Shown here piece after piece: positions 33,301 to 48,300 of a DNA stretch of 64,000 nucleotides (its first letter is position 1; each line of letters opens with the position of its first letter). Below the pieces are notes generated by a model. That model saw nothing but the letters and a program-made list of their open reading frames with translations, did not search any database and had not been told where the DNA came from. Both the position numbers and the translations under genes were made by a program. The stretch covers positions 42,860,569-42,924,568 of the forward strand of contig NC_088776.1 of the NCBI RefSeq assembly GCF_954871325.1, read 5' to 3'. The stretch comes from Gordionus sp. m RMFG-2023 (taxonomy: Eukaryota > Nematomorpha > Gordioida > Chordodea > Parachordodidae).

Positions 33301-36300
33301 TGATATAAAAACAATTATAATGGAGAGATAATCGGTATTTTAATCTGAACGTATCTGACGGTGAATAAACGAAGAATTTTCATTTGTCATAAATATAATT
33401 CCATCCTTATTGTCAACTAGACATAAACGAGTAGAAATCGATATACTTACAAAAAAAAATTAATGGATAGCCTCGTGATAATTAGGCCATTGATTCGATA
33501 CTGGGAGGTATTTTTTGTAAAAAAAATTTGATAAATTTTGAAGAATTGAAATACAGGGTAATTTTTAAAATAATAATAAAGAGGATTTGGCTAAAACGAT
33601 CATAACATCTGATAAATATTTTTTATTAGAAGTACATGAATTTTGATCGGGCTTTGAAATTTGGTTCTAAATAACGAATTTCGAACTAGCAAATATCAAA
33701 TATACCCGCGTTAAAAATAACGAGGTTATACAGTAAGCATTATAATAATTTGGGAAGATTGGTAAAATGGTGTAAATGCTAGGATTAGAAAAATCAAAAC
33801 TGAAATTAGAGCATAATAGAGAGGGATTGGATAAAACTGACTAAATCATGTTTCTAAGAAAAAAATAGATAATCAAATTAATGATAGTCTAGAAATGTAC
33901 CAGATTCCGGATCCAGGCATGTATCTTGACCGATTCTTTTTTATGTATATCAAGGTTGAGCAATTACAATTTTGTAATTTGTAACTGTAATTATAATTAA
34001 TTCACTTTAAAAAATGAATTAGTAATCATAATTAATTACATTTTTCAAGAATGTAATTAGTCATTAGAAGTTATAATTGCAATTCATTTTCTTAAATTTA
34101 ATATGTATTATACATGAAAAGCGATTAATTAATACAATCATTCATTCAAATATTTTTTTAATTTTAAACGATTAATAGTTGTTACGCATCATTTATATTT
34201 TATAATTATTCCTGTAGAACTCTAATAATAACTCCGCTAATTGCTCTTCTAAACCAATCCCACATTTATTTAATTAAATCAAAATCGCCAATATTCATTC
34301 CAAATTTTTTCTGAAAAATATCAAACCACAAGAGCTGATTGTAAAAATACCATCAAATCACTGCCAGTAACAGAACATATTAAGGTGTATAAAATATAAA
34401 TTATTTATTCCTAGCAGTGTTGTTAATCGCTACTTTTAAAAGTAGAGCGCTACCGCTATCGCTATTTGTCAAAAAAAGTAGCTCGCTATTAGCTATTATT
34501 TTTTAAAAGTAGCTTTAGCTACTTTTTATAAAAAAATTTAGAAACAAATTTGTTTTATTTTTTGCTTATAATGTTATTGTATTAGAGATCTGCAAAGTGA
34601 GGCCCGGCCCGTACCCGGCCCGAACGGGCTTCGGGCCTAATTCTATTTAAAATAATCGGGTTCGGGCCGGAACGGGCCTAATATTTTTAAAAAAATTCGG
34701 GCCGATTCGGGTCGGACCTTGGAATTTTTTTTTAAATATATCTAAATTTATCAATTTTATATTGAATTTTTTATGTAAAATAAAAATATTTGATTTTATT
34801 TATTGAAACTAAACTTGAGTAATTATAAAGATTAATTTCTACATTTAAATAAATTCGGGCTGGGCCGGGCTTGAAAAATTAGGCACGAAGCAGATCACTA
34901 GTAAATATATAAAAATTAACATTTATAAATATTAAAATATAGTTAGTTTTGATTATAAAAAAATTTATGTAATAAAAATAAATATTTATGGTAATTTGTT
35001 GCATTTTATAAGTTTTTACCTAGTGTTATGTGTCCAACTATCTGCCGTGGTACATATATATGATATCTCTGATAACTCTACTATTAGAGCATCTTTCATC
35101 ACTTTAAAGTTATCTGCTATTTTATTCATTAGTGTCTGGTGACATAAAATTGTTGTACCAGGGGATGTTTTAATCATCATGGTAAATGATGGATTATCAA
35201 CCAAGGACATTGGCTGAACTGTATCAATTATAAAATCAATAATAACTTTATCAGCCAATTTCTGAGAAATATTGACATTTGGATTATTAATTAATTTGGT
35301 TTGAATTCAATTAGTCTTTTTGGATGTAGAGTCGCCTATACCAAAATTATTTAAATGTTTCTCCATTTCCTTAAAGCTACTGGCATGAACAGTCTTATAA
35401 AATAAATAATATTAGAATGTAAAAATGACAATTTACCTTTTGGTGTTTTTTGAGGTTATAACTGGATTGATTTGAGGAAATATTTTTTTTTACATTTTAA
35501 ACAAATAAATTTGAAGCCAGTTTTGGATTATATAATTATTTTTAAAAGTTTTCAAATCTAGGGAATTGGAAATTATAGCTATTAAGAACATTTTCTTCCC
35601 TGGTATCTTCCATTTCATTAATATCGTTGTCTGAATCACTTTCAACAATTTGGATATCCATAGGCGATGACATTTTAAATTATTAACACGTGATTTAGGT
35701 TTATAATACATTTGAAAATATAAATTAAGAATTGAAAATATATTTCAATTTCAAAATTAAATAATAAATCATAAAAATTATAATTAATTATGGTATTATA
35801 TTTAAATTTTCATGTATCTTCATTATATTTTTTAAAAGTAGCTAAGCAAAAAATGTAGCGCCTTAAAAAATTAAATTACAAAAAAAGTAGCCGCTATTAG
35901 CTATAGCTACCAAAAAAGTTAGCGCGCTATAAGTAGCTCGCTACTTTAACAACTCTGATTCCTAGTTGTTAAATTTTAAATAAATTTCCTTCTTTGGCAA
36001 AAAAATATAATAAATTTTTTAAAAAAAAACACTGAATCATCAAAAACAAATAAAATAATCAGATTCTACAAGGATTATTTAAATCAAAGACATCCAAGAA
36101 TCCTATAAGGCGACTATTGATTTTGAATTTTGTTATTAAGAGTCTAATATCTATGCGTGTTTTTAAAGATGAGATATGTTTTAATAGAAATTTCCCTATA
36201 TAAGTTATGTAAATTAATATCTAAACAAAATGATTTAAAATATCTGAAACTATTCCAATAAACATTGCTAGCTAGGTATAATTTCCAATAGATTGTTCAA

Positions 36301-39300
36301 TTTTATCCTGATAATTTTTTTCAACTTTGACTCTTACTTCCACCACAAATATAATTAATAATTTATAAACTTAAGATGCTTACATCTAAAATGTGAAAAA
36401 GATAGGATTAATTAGTATGCTAGAAAGTTTTCCAACAATTAATGAGTACAAAACAAAGTTGTCTTCATTAGCACCTGTAGAAAAACTATTTAGCTTGTAA
36501 CAAACTGTTAAACAAAGTATTTATTAAATCCGATTACCTCTAATTATATTAATTGTAGTTTTTAGAATAAATAGGTAATTATAATTAAAATTTTATAAGT
36601 AATTGTAATTAGGAAATCATTACATTTTTTAAGTAATTATGCCCATCTCTACTATATATTAACACATCTACTATATAAAAATGAAGATTTATAAATAAAA
36701 AAACATTTTATTTAAATGATATCAAATTAATAAACAAATTAATTGTAAAATATTGAATAATGTCGATTAATATATAGTAATAAATTTAAATAGAAAGAAT
36801 TTTTTAATAACGAGTTGGTTTTGTAAAATGCGACAATTATTATTTTCAAGCGATAAAATTATATTTATCAATTATTGTTATTAAAGGGGATTCTGAGTGC
36901 AAAACCTGCCAAATAATAATAAAAGGTTGACACAATACTAACCTGGAAAAACATGGAATACCTAAATAGAAATAACCAAATTTTTGGAAGAAGACACTGT
37001 TACAAAGTATACTGTCAGTATTGTAAAGAAGAATGAAAATAATATTGAAAAATTTTGCTTTAAAAAAAGCATTCATATTGTAATGGTTGAGGATGAAGCT
37101 TTCGTTGAGTTAGTTACGATAAATGGAAGACCTTTCAATATTATTGAGAATTCTAGTTTAAAAAAAATTATCGATCCTATTAGTAAGGAAATTGGTATAT
37201 CCATTAACCGTTTTAAAATTAAAAACCTAGTAGTTAATGAATCGAGAAAAAAAATACAAGCAAAAATAATAAAAGAAACAAATAATTAATTAATTTCATA
37301 AAAATTGATTCCGCCAAAAGATTAGGGAGAAATATTCTAGGAGTAAATGTACAGTATATAAAAGGAGATCAATATTGAGAAATTTGGCTATGAACGAGAT
37401 TAAAGAGTTAGCAACTTCTGAATATATAAAAAGAATATTATAAACATTAAATACATTTCATATTCCTATAAGAAATGTTTATATAATCACTACGGATATT
37501 GCTGCTAATCTTACAAAATCAATTAAATAATTAAATGAATTCACTGGAAGAGAAAAATAATATAGACGATGATAATTATGACATAGATGAAATTAATTTA
37601 CAGGAAATAATATAAGATTTCTCCACAAATATATATTTCAGATGTGCAGTCCATACTCTACAATTGGCTATTAATGATTGCCTGAAAAATATTCACTTTG
37701 AAATTATAAAGCAAGGGATGCAAAATATTTAAGAACTCCAACCATTGCAATAATATTAAAACCAATGAAAAGGTCAAAGGCAATATTAGATTGTACACGT
37801 TGGTCCTCAATTTGTATGATGCTAGAACGATTATTAAGTTTGTAAGATTTCGTACTGATTTTTTTACAGGAGCATGTGAAGTCGTTATGTCGGAAAAATA
37901 TTGGTGCCAAATAAAGTACCTTACTAGCATTAGTTTCTTTAAAAATAACAACTTTTAGATTACAATCAGAACAATTATGTTTATCGGATTTGTCATATGG
38001 ATTAGATGATTAGATTTAGAAAGATTTACAAGTCCTTTTTTATAAGAAATATAGAAAAGATGAAAATTAGAGAGCAAAATAATTTGCAAAATAGTGTTTT
38101 ATACGCTTCTATATATTTAGACCCTCGATATATAATTTTATTGAGTAATGAGCAAACAGATGGCTAAAGACCATCTTAAGGATTTATGGCATACGCAAAA
38201 CTCCATTATTTACAACATAATAAGGCTACAATACCAACTGGTTGTAGTGATAATAATGATAATGATAGCAACATTGATGATCTTAAAATTATAGTATTAG
38301 ATAGAGAAAAAAAATCAAATTATTATCAGATAGAAAGGAGGAAAAAAAATACCTATTACATCTTTAATAGAAAAGTTCTCATAAGAGAATTAATAAGGAT
38401 ACACATATTTTAATGGGATGAAAATTCAATATATCCAGAATTATATATCTTGTCCAGAATCGTCATGACTGACCGGCGACACAAGCACAATAATTTTATA
38501 AAGATAACTATCTATTTTAGGTAAGGGTAGAACGTGAATTTTCATCTTTAAATATATATTGTATTATTTACGTGGAAATATCAAGGATGATATTTTAGAA
38601 GATATTATGATTGTGCGATTGAATAAAATATTCAAAATATAAATTATTCCATTTTTAAATTTTTTATTTGTAAATTATGTATGTTTATTGAAGTATAATA
38701 ATAAATGGATGAAATAAAAGTTTTATATTGAGCCATTTTTTTACGTTCTCTAATCCCTGAACCCGGACCCTTTTTTTTCGAAGAGTTCACATCGTATAAA
38801 ACAAAAATAATTTTTCTTAATCTATAATTTTAAAGATGAAATAGATCTAATATAAATTTTATTTTATTACTAGCTGATAGCCTTTCAAGAATGACGGGTA
38901 ATCAGAATTTTCTCCGTATGGATAAATAATAAATTTTACCTTCATTTGACGATGGATGAATCAGAATAGTCAAATGAGATGAATAGATTATCCGTATTCA
39001 TCTTCCAATATTTCTATAAATTTTTAGAGAAAGGCCAAATATATTATGAAAAATATGGAATAAAAAAAATATGATTTGTGAATTACGATATTTATCAATT
39101 CTTTTAAGAAATTTTCCACATCCTGACGCAATGGTTTTTGCTCTCTCACTTCGTATAAAATCTACATTCTTCTCAAAGAATCATTTTAAATGCTTTTAAA
39201 ACCTTCCGAAATACTCTTTTAAGTCAATCATGGGGGCAAACCTGATTATCTCACAAACACTTTGGTGGTATCCACCCCATTGCAATGGGCTATATAGAAA

Positions 39301-42300
39301 ATTATTAGCAAAAATAATTGCCATGGATCAAAACCCAGGGTCTTAACTTATTAAGTATCAATTAAGATTTGGTGTTAAGGGAGAAGGCATAGCTTCACAT
39401 GCCATTTGTATTCCAAAATCCTCCTCCTAACATGGGTATTATCAAAGTAGACTTTAAAAATGTTAATAGCAAATTTTGTGAACATTTCATAAATTGTTTT
39501 TATCCCAAATTTCCTGTTTATTCAAAATTCCTAGAGACATACTGTAAACTTAAAATTTCTTTATTCAGACCACATGTCATAGATTCTGACAAAAGGATCC
39601 AGCAGGGGGAGAACGTCCTCGTTTATTTTACCTTGGAATTCATTATCACATCCATTATCTTAAATCTAAATTTGATTTGGATATAATTATTTGGAATCTT
39701 GATGATGGAACAATCTGTGATGCTCTTCCTAAAATAATTGGTTTTCAATTTCTTGAAGCCAATTTTAAAAGACTCATTCTTAATAAGTCCAAATCCAAAA
39801 TCTGTTTCCATGATAACAATATACAAAACCCTCATCTGGCAAAATTAAATTTTTTTTGAGTACATAAATAATAAAAATTAATATAATTTAAAAAAAGTAA
39901 ACAAAGTTAGATTAACAAAAAAAATGCATTGGGATTCGAACCCAAAGCCATCAGCTTCGTAAGCGACGCTCTTGCCGATTAGGCCATAGACGCTTTTCAA
40001 AGTTGACGATTTTTTTAAATATATATTATAAATTGTGACACTGTGACTATGACACGGCTTTTATATATTATAGATAGATAGATATATGTTTATGATGTAT
40101 TAGATGGTAATGTTAGATATTATTTTGAGTGTTTGATATGGTATTGCTATAATAATACTATTGGTTATTACGTTGTGAAAAATTTTTAAATATAAGAATA
40201 CCTATTTAATAGTTTGAATTTTAAAATACAGTGAAACGATACACATGTTTAAATATACTATAAAAGGGGGTAAACAAAATAAGATTTTATTTTTAATAGA
40301 ATAAAGATTGAAATTAAATATGGACAAGCAATTAATTAAGAAGATTAATAGTTGATTAATCATTATAAAAAGAAATGTGTTACATATATATAATTTGTGA
40401 TGAAAAATGAATTTTTTTCTTATTTTCTTTGAGAATGCTCAAGTAAGATATTTGATTAAATTTCATTTAAAATTCTAAATCATTTTTTGTAAAAAGTCTT
40501 TTTAATATTTGAAAATATTTTAGAATTTCTTAAATGTAATCTATTTTGTATATCCATTTATTTCGATAAAAATATGATAACACTATAAACTTTTATAATA
40601 ATTTCGATAAAATAATTAATACATAAAAATTATATTTAAAATTTATCAAACATTTGTTGTTCTTCCGGCATTGATAACATTTTGGTAAATATATCTAATT
40701 TTTCTTTATTCCAATATTTGTGTATTCTTTTTGGTCTTTGAATTCTCGACGAAGATTGGGAGTTTTCATTTAAATTGGAAAAATTAGTATTACTATTGGA
40801 TAATAAAGATTCTATATTAAACATTTTTTTTTATTATTTAAGAAAAATTAAAAATAATTAATATGTAAGTATTTTAATTTTTTATTTTGAATTAAATTTT
40901 AACACATTTTTTTTATAATGATTAATCAACTATAAATCTTCTTAATTAATTGCTTGTCCATATTTAATTTCAATCTTTATTCTATTAAAAATAAAATCTT
41001 ATTTTGTTTACCCCCTTTTATAGTATATTTAAACATGTGTATCGTTTCACTGTAACAACAAACTTTGAGTATGTGAATATGTCACACTTAATTATTTTAT
41101 CTTCTATTTAATTAATTTTGCCAGATTAAGTAAAAAAATTTTTTACTGGGATTCGAACCCCATGACGCGACGCTCTTGCTTAGGCCACAGACGCTTTTAA
41201 AAAATCGTGAATTTTTAAAATATATTATAAATTGTAACATTGTGACTGTGACACGGTTTATATATATATTATTATTATAGATTATAGATAGATATTATAA
41301 GTGTTATTTTTTTATTACATAATTTATAAGTTTATGTAAAAAACATTAAAATAATACATATAGAGCCAAATCAACCAATATAATAATTTTTATACATTGG
41401 ACAGGCAAGTTAAACAAAATTTTTAAATAATTGAGCAGGCAGGTGCACCAAAACTTGCCCATTGCAGACCTCTAATCAGGATGACATCGGAAACAGCAGA
41501 TCATAATGGATTTTACTTCTGCCAAAGAATCCATTTATAAATGATATGCGTCTGCCACTTTTCCTATGCATTTACCACCAGAGGTCTGCAAATGACAACA
41601 TTTTCAGGTCCAATGGGAATTTAGTTAACAATTTTTCATCTAAAAAGCATCATTGGCTTTACTTTAGCGGAAACTTGTTTTCTCAACTCCTGCGCATCTT
41701 TCAAAGGACGGAACCACCAAGTTGGATTAAGAAAAAAAATAATCATTGTTGAGATTCGAACCTAAGTCCATCAGATTTGTAATCGACGCTCTTACCGATT
41801 AGGCCATAGACACTTTTCAAAATTCACGACCATGAAATGGTTTTTTAGAAAAAAATCATAGCATTAAAAAAATATCAGTGTCACGATTTATAATACATAT
41901 TATAGATATTTCAGTTAGTTCTAATATATATATGATGATGTATAAGATGGTAATGGAAGATGGATGAATGTTTGATAAGATATGATTCTATGGTGATTTT
42001 TATTGGACAAATATTTTCTAAAAGAATATTAAAAATTTAAAAATATAAGAATACCTATTTAATAGTTTGAATTTTAAAGTAGCTACAAACTTTGAATCGT
42101 ATCTATTTGATTAATTTTGCCAGATTAAGAAAGAAAATAATATTTTGCCAGATTGAGAAAAAAAAATCTTTGCTGGGAATCTAACCTAAGTCCATTAGAT
42201 TTGTAAGCGACTCACTTGCCGATTGGGCCACAAGTCACTTATCAAAATTAACGATTTTTTGAATATATATATTATAAATTGTGAAAGTGTGACAGTCACA

Positions 42301-45300
42301 TGACAAGGTTTATATATATATTATAGATTGTTTTCAATATAAGTGGCGTCATACATATAACAAAAAATATAAATATATGAAATTCACAAGTATTTTTGTT
42401 TATATTAATAATAAATGTTAAGGGATAGGTTCTAAATCGCTAAAAATTTGGAATCTTACTCTCAGAGTTATGTAAAAATTTTAAGCAAGATCTATCTCAA
42501 AAATTTGAAAAAAAATTTCAAGTTTTTTTATTGATAAAAAATTTTGAGCAACGATCTTTAAAGATCGATATATTTGTAAGCGTCATTTCTAAAAAATGAT
42601 TCTAAAGAAAATTTTATCAAATATCCCCATTTGAGAGTTATGAAATTTTTTAGATAGTTGATTTTAAGCAACTGAAACCTTAGATAAAAGCTATGAAAAT
42701 GCCTTATAATTTTTTATTAAATAGATTTTTACTAAAATATCTTTAATATATAAATTACACCTTATTTATTTCGGGCTGGGTCGGGCCTAATATTCTTTTA
42801 AAAATTTCGGGCCGAGTCGAGCTTAAATTTTTAAATATATTACATTTTGTTAATAAATTGATATATTTAAAATTCTTGCAAGGACAAACCATGATATTAT
42901 TTTAAGAAAACAATTATTTATCTTATAAAGATAATTAATTATAAATATTTAAAAAAAATTGCGCAGATCTATGTACAAAATACTAATTTGATTTTCTGAA
43001 ATTTTATTTAATTCTTCTAAACTTATAATTAATTGTTTTGCAATAAACACCTATTATAATTATATATATTCAATTGTTAACTATGACTAATACAATATAT
43101 TTTGTCATGAGATATCTAATATAACTCGGTATTTTTATATCAATACCGAGGTTCAAGAGAGACCGGGGATTGTGTTATCCCGCAGCATTTTTCTTAAATA
43201 TTAATTAACCATAAAGATATGTAAAGAAAAAAACTACTTTAAAATATTTTAAAAATTTGCTTAATCTATTTTTTATAGCACTTAAGTTTTTATGGAAAAA
43301 TATAACCACGGTCTCCCTTATTAGATTTTTATATTGAGACAATCTAGGTTTTATATTATTAGATTCGTTCCTGCTTACAGTTATTCTACACCTTACCTAC
43401 ATAAACAAGATGAGAACATTTAATAAAAAAAATACGATAATTATTTTGATGTGAATATTGAACTACTCGTCCTCTAGTTTTTAATTTGGGTCCCCGATCA
43501 ACACTCGAGTTCGTGAGAGTGGTGGAAAATATAAATAAAATATATAATATTTGCAGATCAAGATAATAACAATTTATTTTAAAAAAGGATCTAATATATT
43601 CATTTTAATACGATAATTATATGTGAATATTGAACTACTCATCCTCCCTCCAATTTTTAAATTGGGTTCACGTTCACAACTCAGATTCACGACTCGAGTT
43701 GCTGGTCTAAAATAAAAATTATACAATATTTTCAGATTATAAAAAGAGAATAATTTATTTAAAAAAGAATCTAATATTATCAAATATAGTGTGCTAGGGT
43801 ATATGGATCGTTGGTTGGGTTGGTTCATTTTTTCGACCAAAAACCAGGGTCATGGCCGTGTAAAACCAGCCATTTACCCACACTAGATGGAACTTTATAT
43901 AATGAATTAAACTTTTAAAAAAGTTTTAAATACTAACCAAAATCTCTTTTCATATAGTTGAGTGTATCGAACAAATTTTTTTTAATTAAATCCATCGTTC
44001 TATAGTTATAGTTGCTATTTAAATTAGCTAGAATGGGCCAAAAATAATGAGGTCGAACAGGAACGGAAAGATTATTCATCAATTGCATGTATCTGTTAAT
44101 AAAAAAAATTAAAATAAAATACATATCAACAATTTAATTTCACAAATTCTCATTTGTAACAATAAATATTTGTGGTTCACTTTGAATTGCTTCTAACCAA
44201 ATAAATCTATAATCAGAGTTAGAAATACTTCAAAATAAAAAATTTTGATCTCTAAAGATTTTTCTTAAAAAAAGGTTTTTTAAGGATGTGCAAACATCAA
44301 ATTTTATTTAAAATTTCAAATTTTTTTGTAAAAAATCTTTTGTGATTTTTCAGCATAAAAAATCTTTCATGATGAAAACAAATTTTTTACTATTTGAAAC
44401 TCTGAATGAGTCTAGCCCATTCGAAGTAGAGTAGGGCCTATTCCTCCTTCAGATCAGAGATGATCTTTTTTAAACTAACCATGCATTATATATTTTACAG
44501 ATTACATTTTTTAAATTTCAAAATAAATTTGAATTTGATATGGTAAAATTTTAAAAAATAAATATATTTTGTTGAGTACTGTTCCAAATCTAATATAAAC
44601 AATATATTATTAAATAGACAAATCCGAATAAGTGTTCAGAATTCAGGAATACTTTCCTATTGTCAAAATAAAAATAACTTTCTCGTTTAATTTTATTTCT
44701 AAACTTTATTTCACTTCCTTTTTTTCTTTTACATTCTTTTATGTTTGTTAATTTGCAGTTTATTTTTTGTATCTGGCTTGAATGGATTTTTATTTGTCTG
44801 GCCAGATCAGGCTTCTTTAAAAAATTGAACTTTAGATCAAACTACAGAAGAAGAAAAATTTAGGTGGATTATAGTGAACTAAGAAAAATTTGAAACTTTG
44901 AATGAGCGTATAAAAATAGGTAATATGGATCTATCATGTCTTGTTTGTAATGAGGCAAATAAATAGGCTTATCAAAAATTATTAGTAATAAAAAATTGAG
45001 GAATAATAAAATTAACATTAATCATAAAATTTATTCTAAAATCTTTATATTACAATTTTTAAAATTGTTAGGCAGACAACTGTCAATAATAAAATATTTA
45101 AATTTTTTGCAGTATTGATATTGTTAATAGTAAATGAATTAAAATTTATTCCCTTTCCAACACCCTAACAAAATATTTGAGAAAAAATGAAATCAAAACA
45201 AAACCAAAGTGAGACAAAGATAATGGTGTTGCCCTAATTAAGGGAATGCCGAAAAAAAATTTTGCAAATAATTTTAAACCTAAATATTGCAGATAATTTT

Positions 45301-48300
45301 AAGATTTCCAAAGAGCTATAATATAGCTGGTATATATTAATCAAAGATGTGTAAAGTTCAATTTTGTAGGCCCAAATTGCTCAGCTCTTTATTTATTTCT
45401 TTCGAATTTAGCTCAATAAAAATACCTTTATATTAAATAACACTTATAAATATTAATTTATTTTAATCAAGTCTAAACATTTGTAAAAAAAAATAGTAAT
45501 TGCTTGTTATAACATATAATTAATTCTTTCCATTTCCTACCAATACTTTTTGTTAACTAGTCTAAAAGAAAAATCTGTAATGATAAAAATAGAATTGTAT
45601 AAATATGATTAGATTCCTCCTAATATCATTTTCTGATTATATTAATTTTTTTTAAATAATATTAATATAAAATGCCATATAAACTTCTTATATTCTTGAT
45701 TTAAGCTGAAGTTGTCAGTGTTGAAATGCAATTCCAAAGCCCTTTGGACAGCATATATATTGATACCTATGTTATGCATATCTGTGATAATTTCAAACAA
45801 ATCCTCCCATTCGTGGGGTGGGAAGGCCTGCGTTAACATATGTTTTATGATAAAAGCTCCAGAATTTTGCATTGGATTTTGAACTGTTTTGAACATAAAA
45901 CAAAAAAAAGACCAGATTAATTAATTACATAAAGTTTAATTAAAACTGCAAGGGATTTGACAATGGAATCAATTTATACATTTTGCTTAAGAGTTTCTTT
46001 ACTAAAATACCTTCATTATTAGGTTCATTTCACTTAAAATCAAGCAAACCCACAGCTGATCCACTTCAATTTCAATAAAAATTTGTAAGCAAGTTATATT
46101 ATTTAACATTTGTAAAGGTTATCCATTATCTCAGGTTATATTGCTAATGAGCTAATATTTCGTTTTTGTATCATATATAACATTCTTACATATTTTTATG
46201 AAAATATAAAGGGGTTGGATAAAGATCTTAATTTTTTTGCTGATTTGATATGGAATGACTCTACATCTTGTTCATAATCATATTAAGCTTTTGCAAAACT
46301 AAAATTATTAAAATCTAATTTCTAAAAGGTTGAAATGATTAAATCAATATTAAATAAAAATTACAATATAAATAAATTCTATGTATTTCAATTAATTATT
46401 AGTTTTTGCTTTTATGGTAAAAAAATAATATGTTTTCCTAATTTTCCATCTAAATTTTGTAATGGTAAATTTTATTATTATAAATAATTTTTTGCATATC
46501 CTAAAATTATTTTTTGTCACAAAAAACATTATTCATTTTTTTAAAAAAATACCAAAAATTTCTATAATTATTTCTGTTTAATAAATATCAGAGACCTGCA
46601 GGCCCGACCCTAAGCCCGGCCCGGGCCGTATTTAAAATTTTTTAAATATACCCGGGCCGGGTCTAGAAAATTTTTTTAAACATATCTGGGCCAGTCCTAA
46701 AAAATTTTTTTTAAATATATCCGGGCCGGGTATATTTTTGTTAAGCCGGGGCCGGGTCTTAATATTTTTTATAAAAATTTTTACATTATGAGTTAATGGT
46801 TATAAGATTATATTATATTATAGTTATGATTAATATAATATTGGGTGATGGTTAACACTACCTAACAACCCACAGATCGATCTAATTATTAATTTCCTGC
46901 AAATTTATTCAAAGTATTAATATATTTTTTTATAATTCACATCTAAATTTTTACAACATATTTTACCAAAACAATCAAATAAAGGAATATCTTAAATAAG
47001 CCCCAATATTCAAGTATTATTAATATATTTTTTTATAATTCATATCTAAATTTTTAGAATATATTTTACCAAAACAATCAAAAAAGGATTATCACTTCTT
47101 AAAGTTTGTAATTGATTTTACTTAATATAAAGCATTTTTTAATTGAAAAATTTGTTTTACACAAGTATCATTTTATTTCTCTTTTTCTCTGTCCCAAATT
47201 CAAGCAATTACGTATGTAGTCAGGGACAGATCGCAAAATGACGGAAAACTATATAAAAGATTATATTAAATTACAAGAGGCTCAGGAAGTAAATGAAATA
47301 CCATCGACCAGTCAAATTACGACTGTTGTTAAACAAACTGAATCGTTTTATGACAAATGGGGCGATGGTAATTCTGGTAATATGTCAATACCCGATGATG
47401 AATATTATAATTACATAAATAAAAAATAGATAAAACATTTAAGGTGGATAATTTGTTAGAGTGGTGGGCGGCTCATCAAAGCGAATTTCCAATTTTAGCA
47501 AAATTGGCAAAACGGTATTGGCAATTCCTGCTTCAAGTGCAAGCTGTGAGCGGAATTTTTCCACTACTGGTAGAATTCTTGAAGAAAGAAGAAGTAATCT
47601 TCAACCTGAAAAGGTAGATATGCTTCTCTTTCTTCATGATAATTTGTGAATTTTTAATATCTTTCTTGAGTATAGGGTTTCGTCAATCATGCTGGTTTTT
47701 TACTTTGCAAACTGTCAAATATTTATTGCATTTATTATATTTTACCTTGAGTCATGAAAGTTTTTAATCCAACATTTTTCATTATTTTTTTTTACAATAT
47801 TATATAATACAATTATCTTCTTTTGTTAAAAATTTATATTATAAAATAAATTATATTAATATTTTGCAATTAGATTATATTTTCAAAATACTATTTATAA
47901 TACATGCATTTTTTTAAATAGCGATTTATTTTTATTTTATAAATTAAATAGTAAATTAAATACAATATATTATATTCTCAAAATATTTTCCATTTTTATA
48001 AATTAAATATTAGTTTTATTTTTTTTAAATGTAATATAAAATATAGTATATGATCAAAATATTATTACCATTTTTATGAATATTAGTTTTATTTTTATAA
48101 ATGCAATATAAAATATAGTATATGCTCAAAATATCCATTTTTATAAATAACAGTTTTATAATTTTATAAATTCAATATAATATTCTCAAAATATTAGCTT
48201 TTTACATGTATTTTTTAAATAATAAGCGATAATACTCACTGAAAAATATGGTAAAATACCTCATAGGTGAATTTTTGTATATACCAGGTCGAATATAATT

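Larger units (their letters stand above)
33951..36651 (+). mobile_element. Outer hAT element, TIR CAAGGTTGAGCAATTAC, with nested insertions
   Basis: The ends CAAGGTTGAGCAATTAC and the complement of AGAGATGGGCATAATTAC are diverged hAT termini of the CAGNGNTGGGCA type; the subterminal motif is TGTAATTATAATTA. A plus-strand trace of the dimerisation domain remains near 36440-36500 (LSSLAPVEKLFSL). A second hAT element (34415-35957) sits inside it and itself contains a MITE (34584-34900). Confidence 0.7.

Noticed and set aside
33440-33512. tRNA-like sequence with a GATTCGATACT B-box lookalike
   Set aside because: The A-box to B-box distance is too short, no second copy is seen, and the flanks do not pair.
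36984-37289. 101-residue plus-strand ORF as a possible host gene
   Set aside because: GRPFNIIENSSLKKIIDPIS is the N-terminal block of hAT transposases, and decayed downstream transposase motifs follow on the same strand.
39928-39997. Functional tRNA gene
   Set aside because: A and B boxes are good, but the acceptor arms do not pair, the anticodon arm is poor, and at least four diverged copies with the same body exist nearby.
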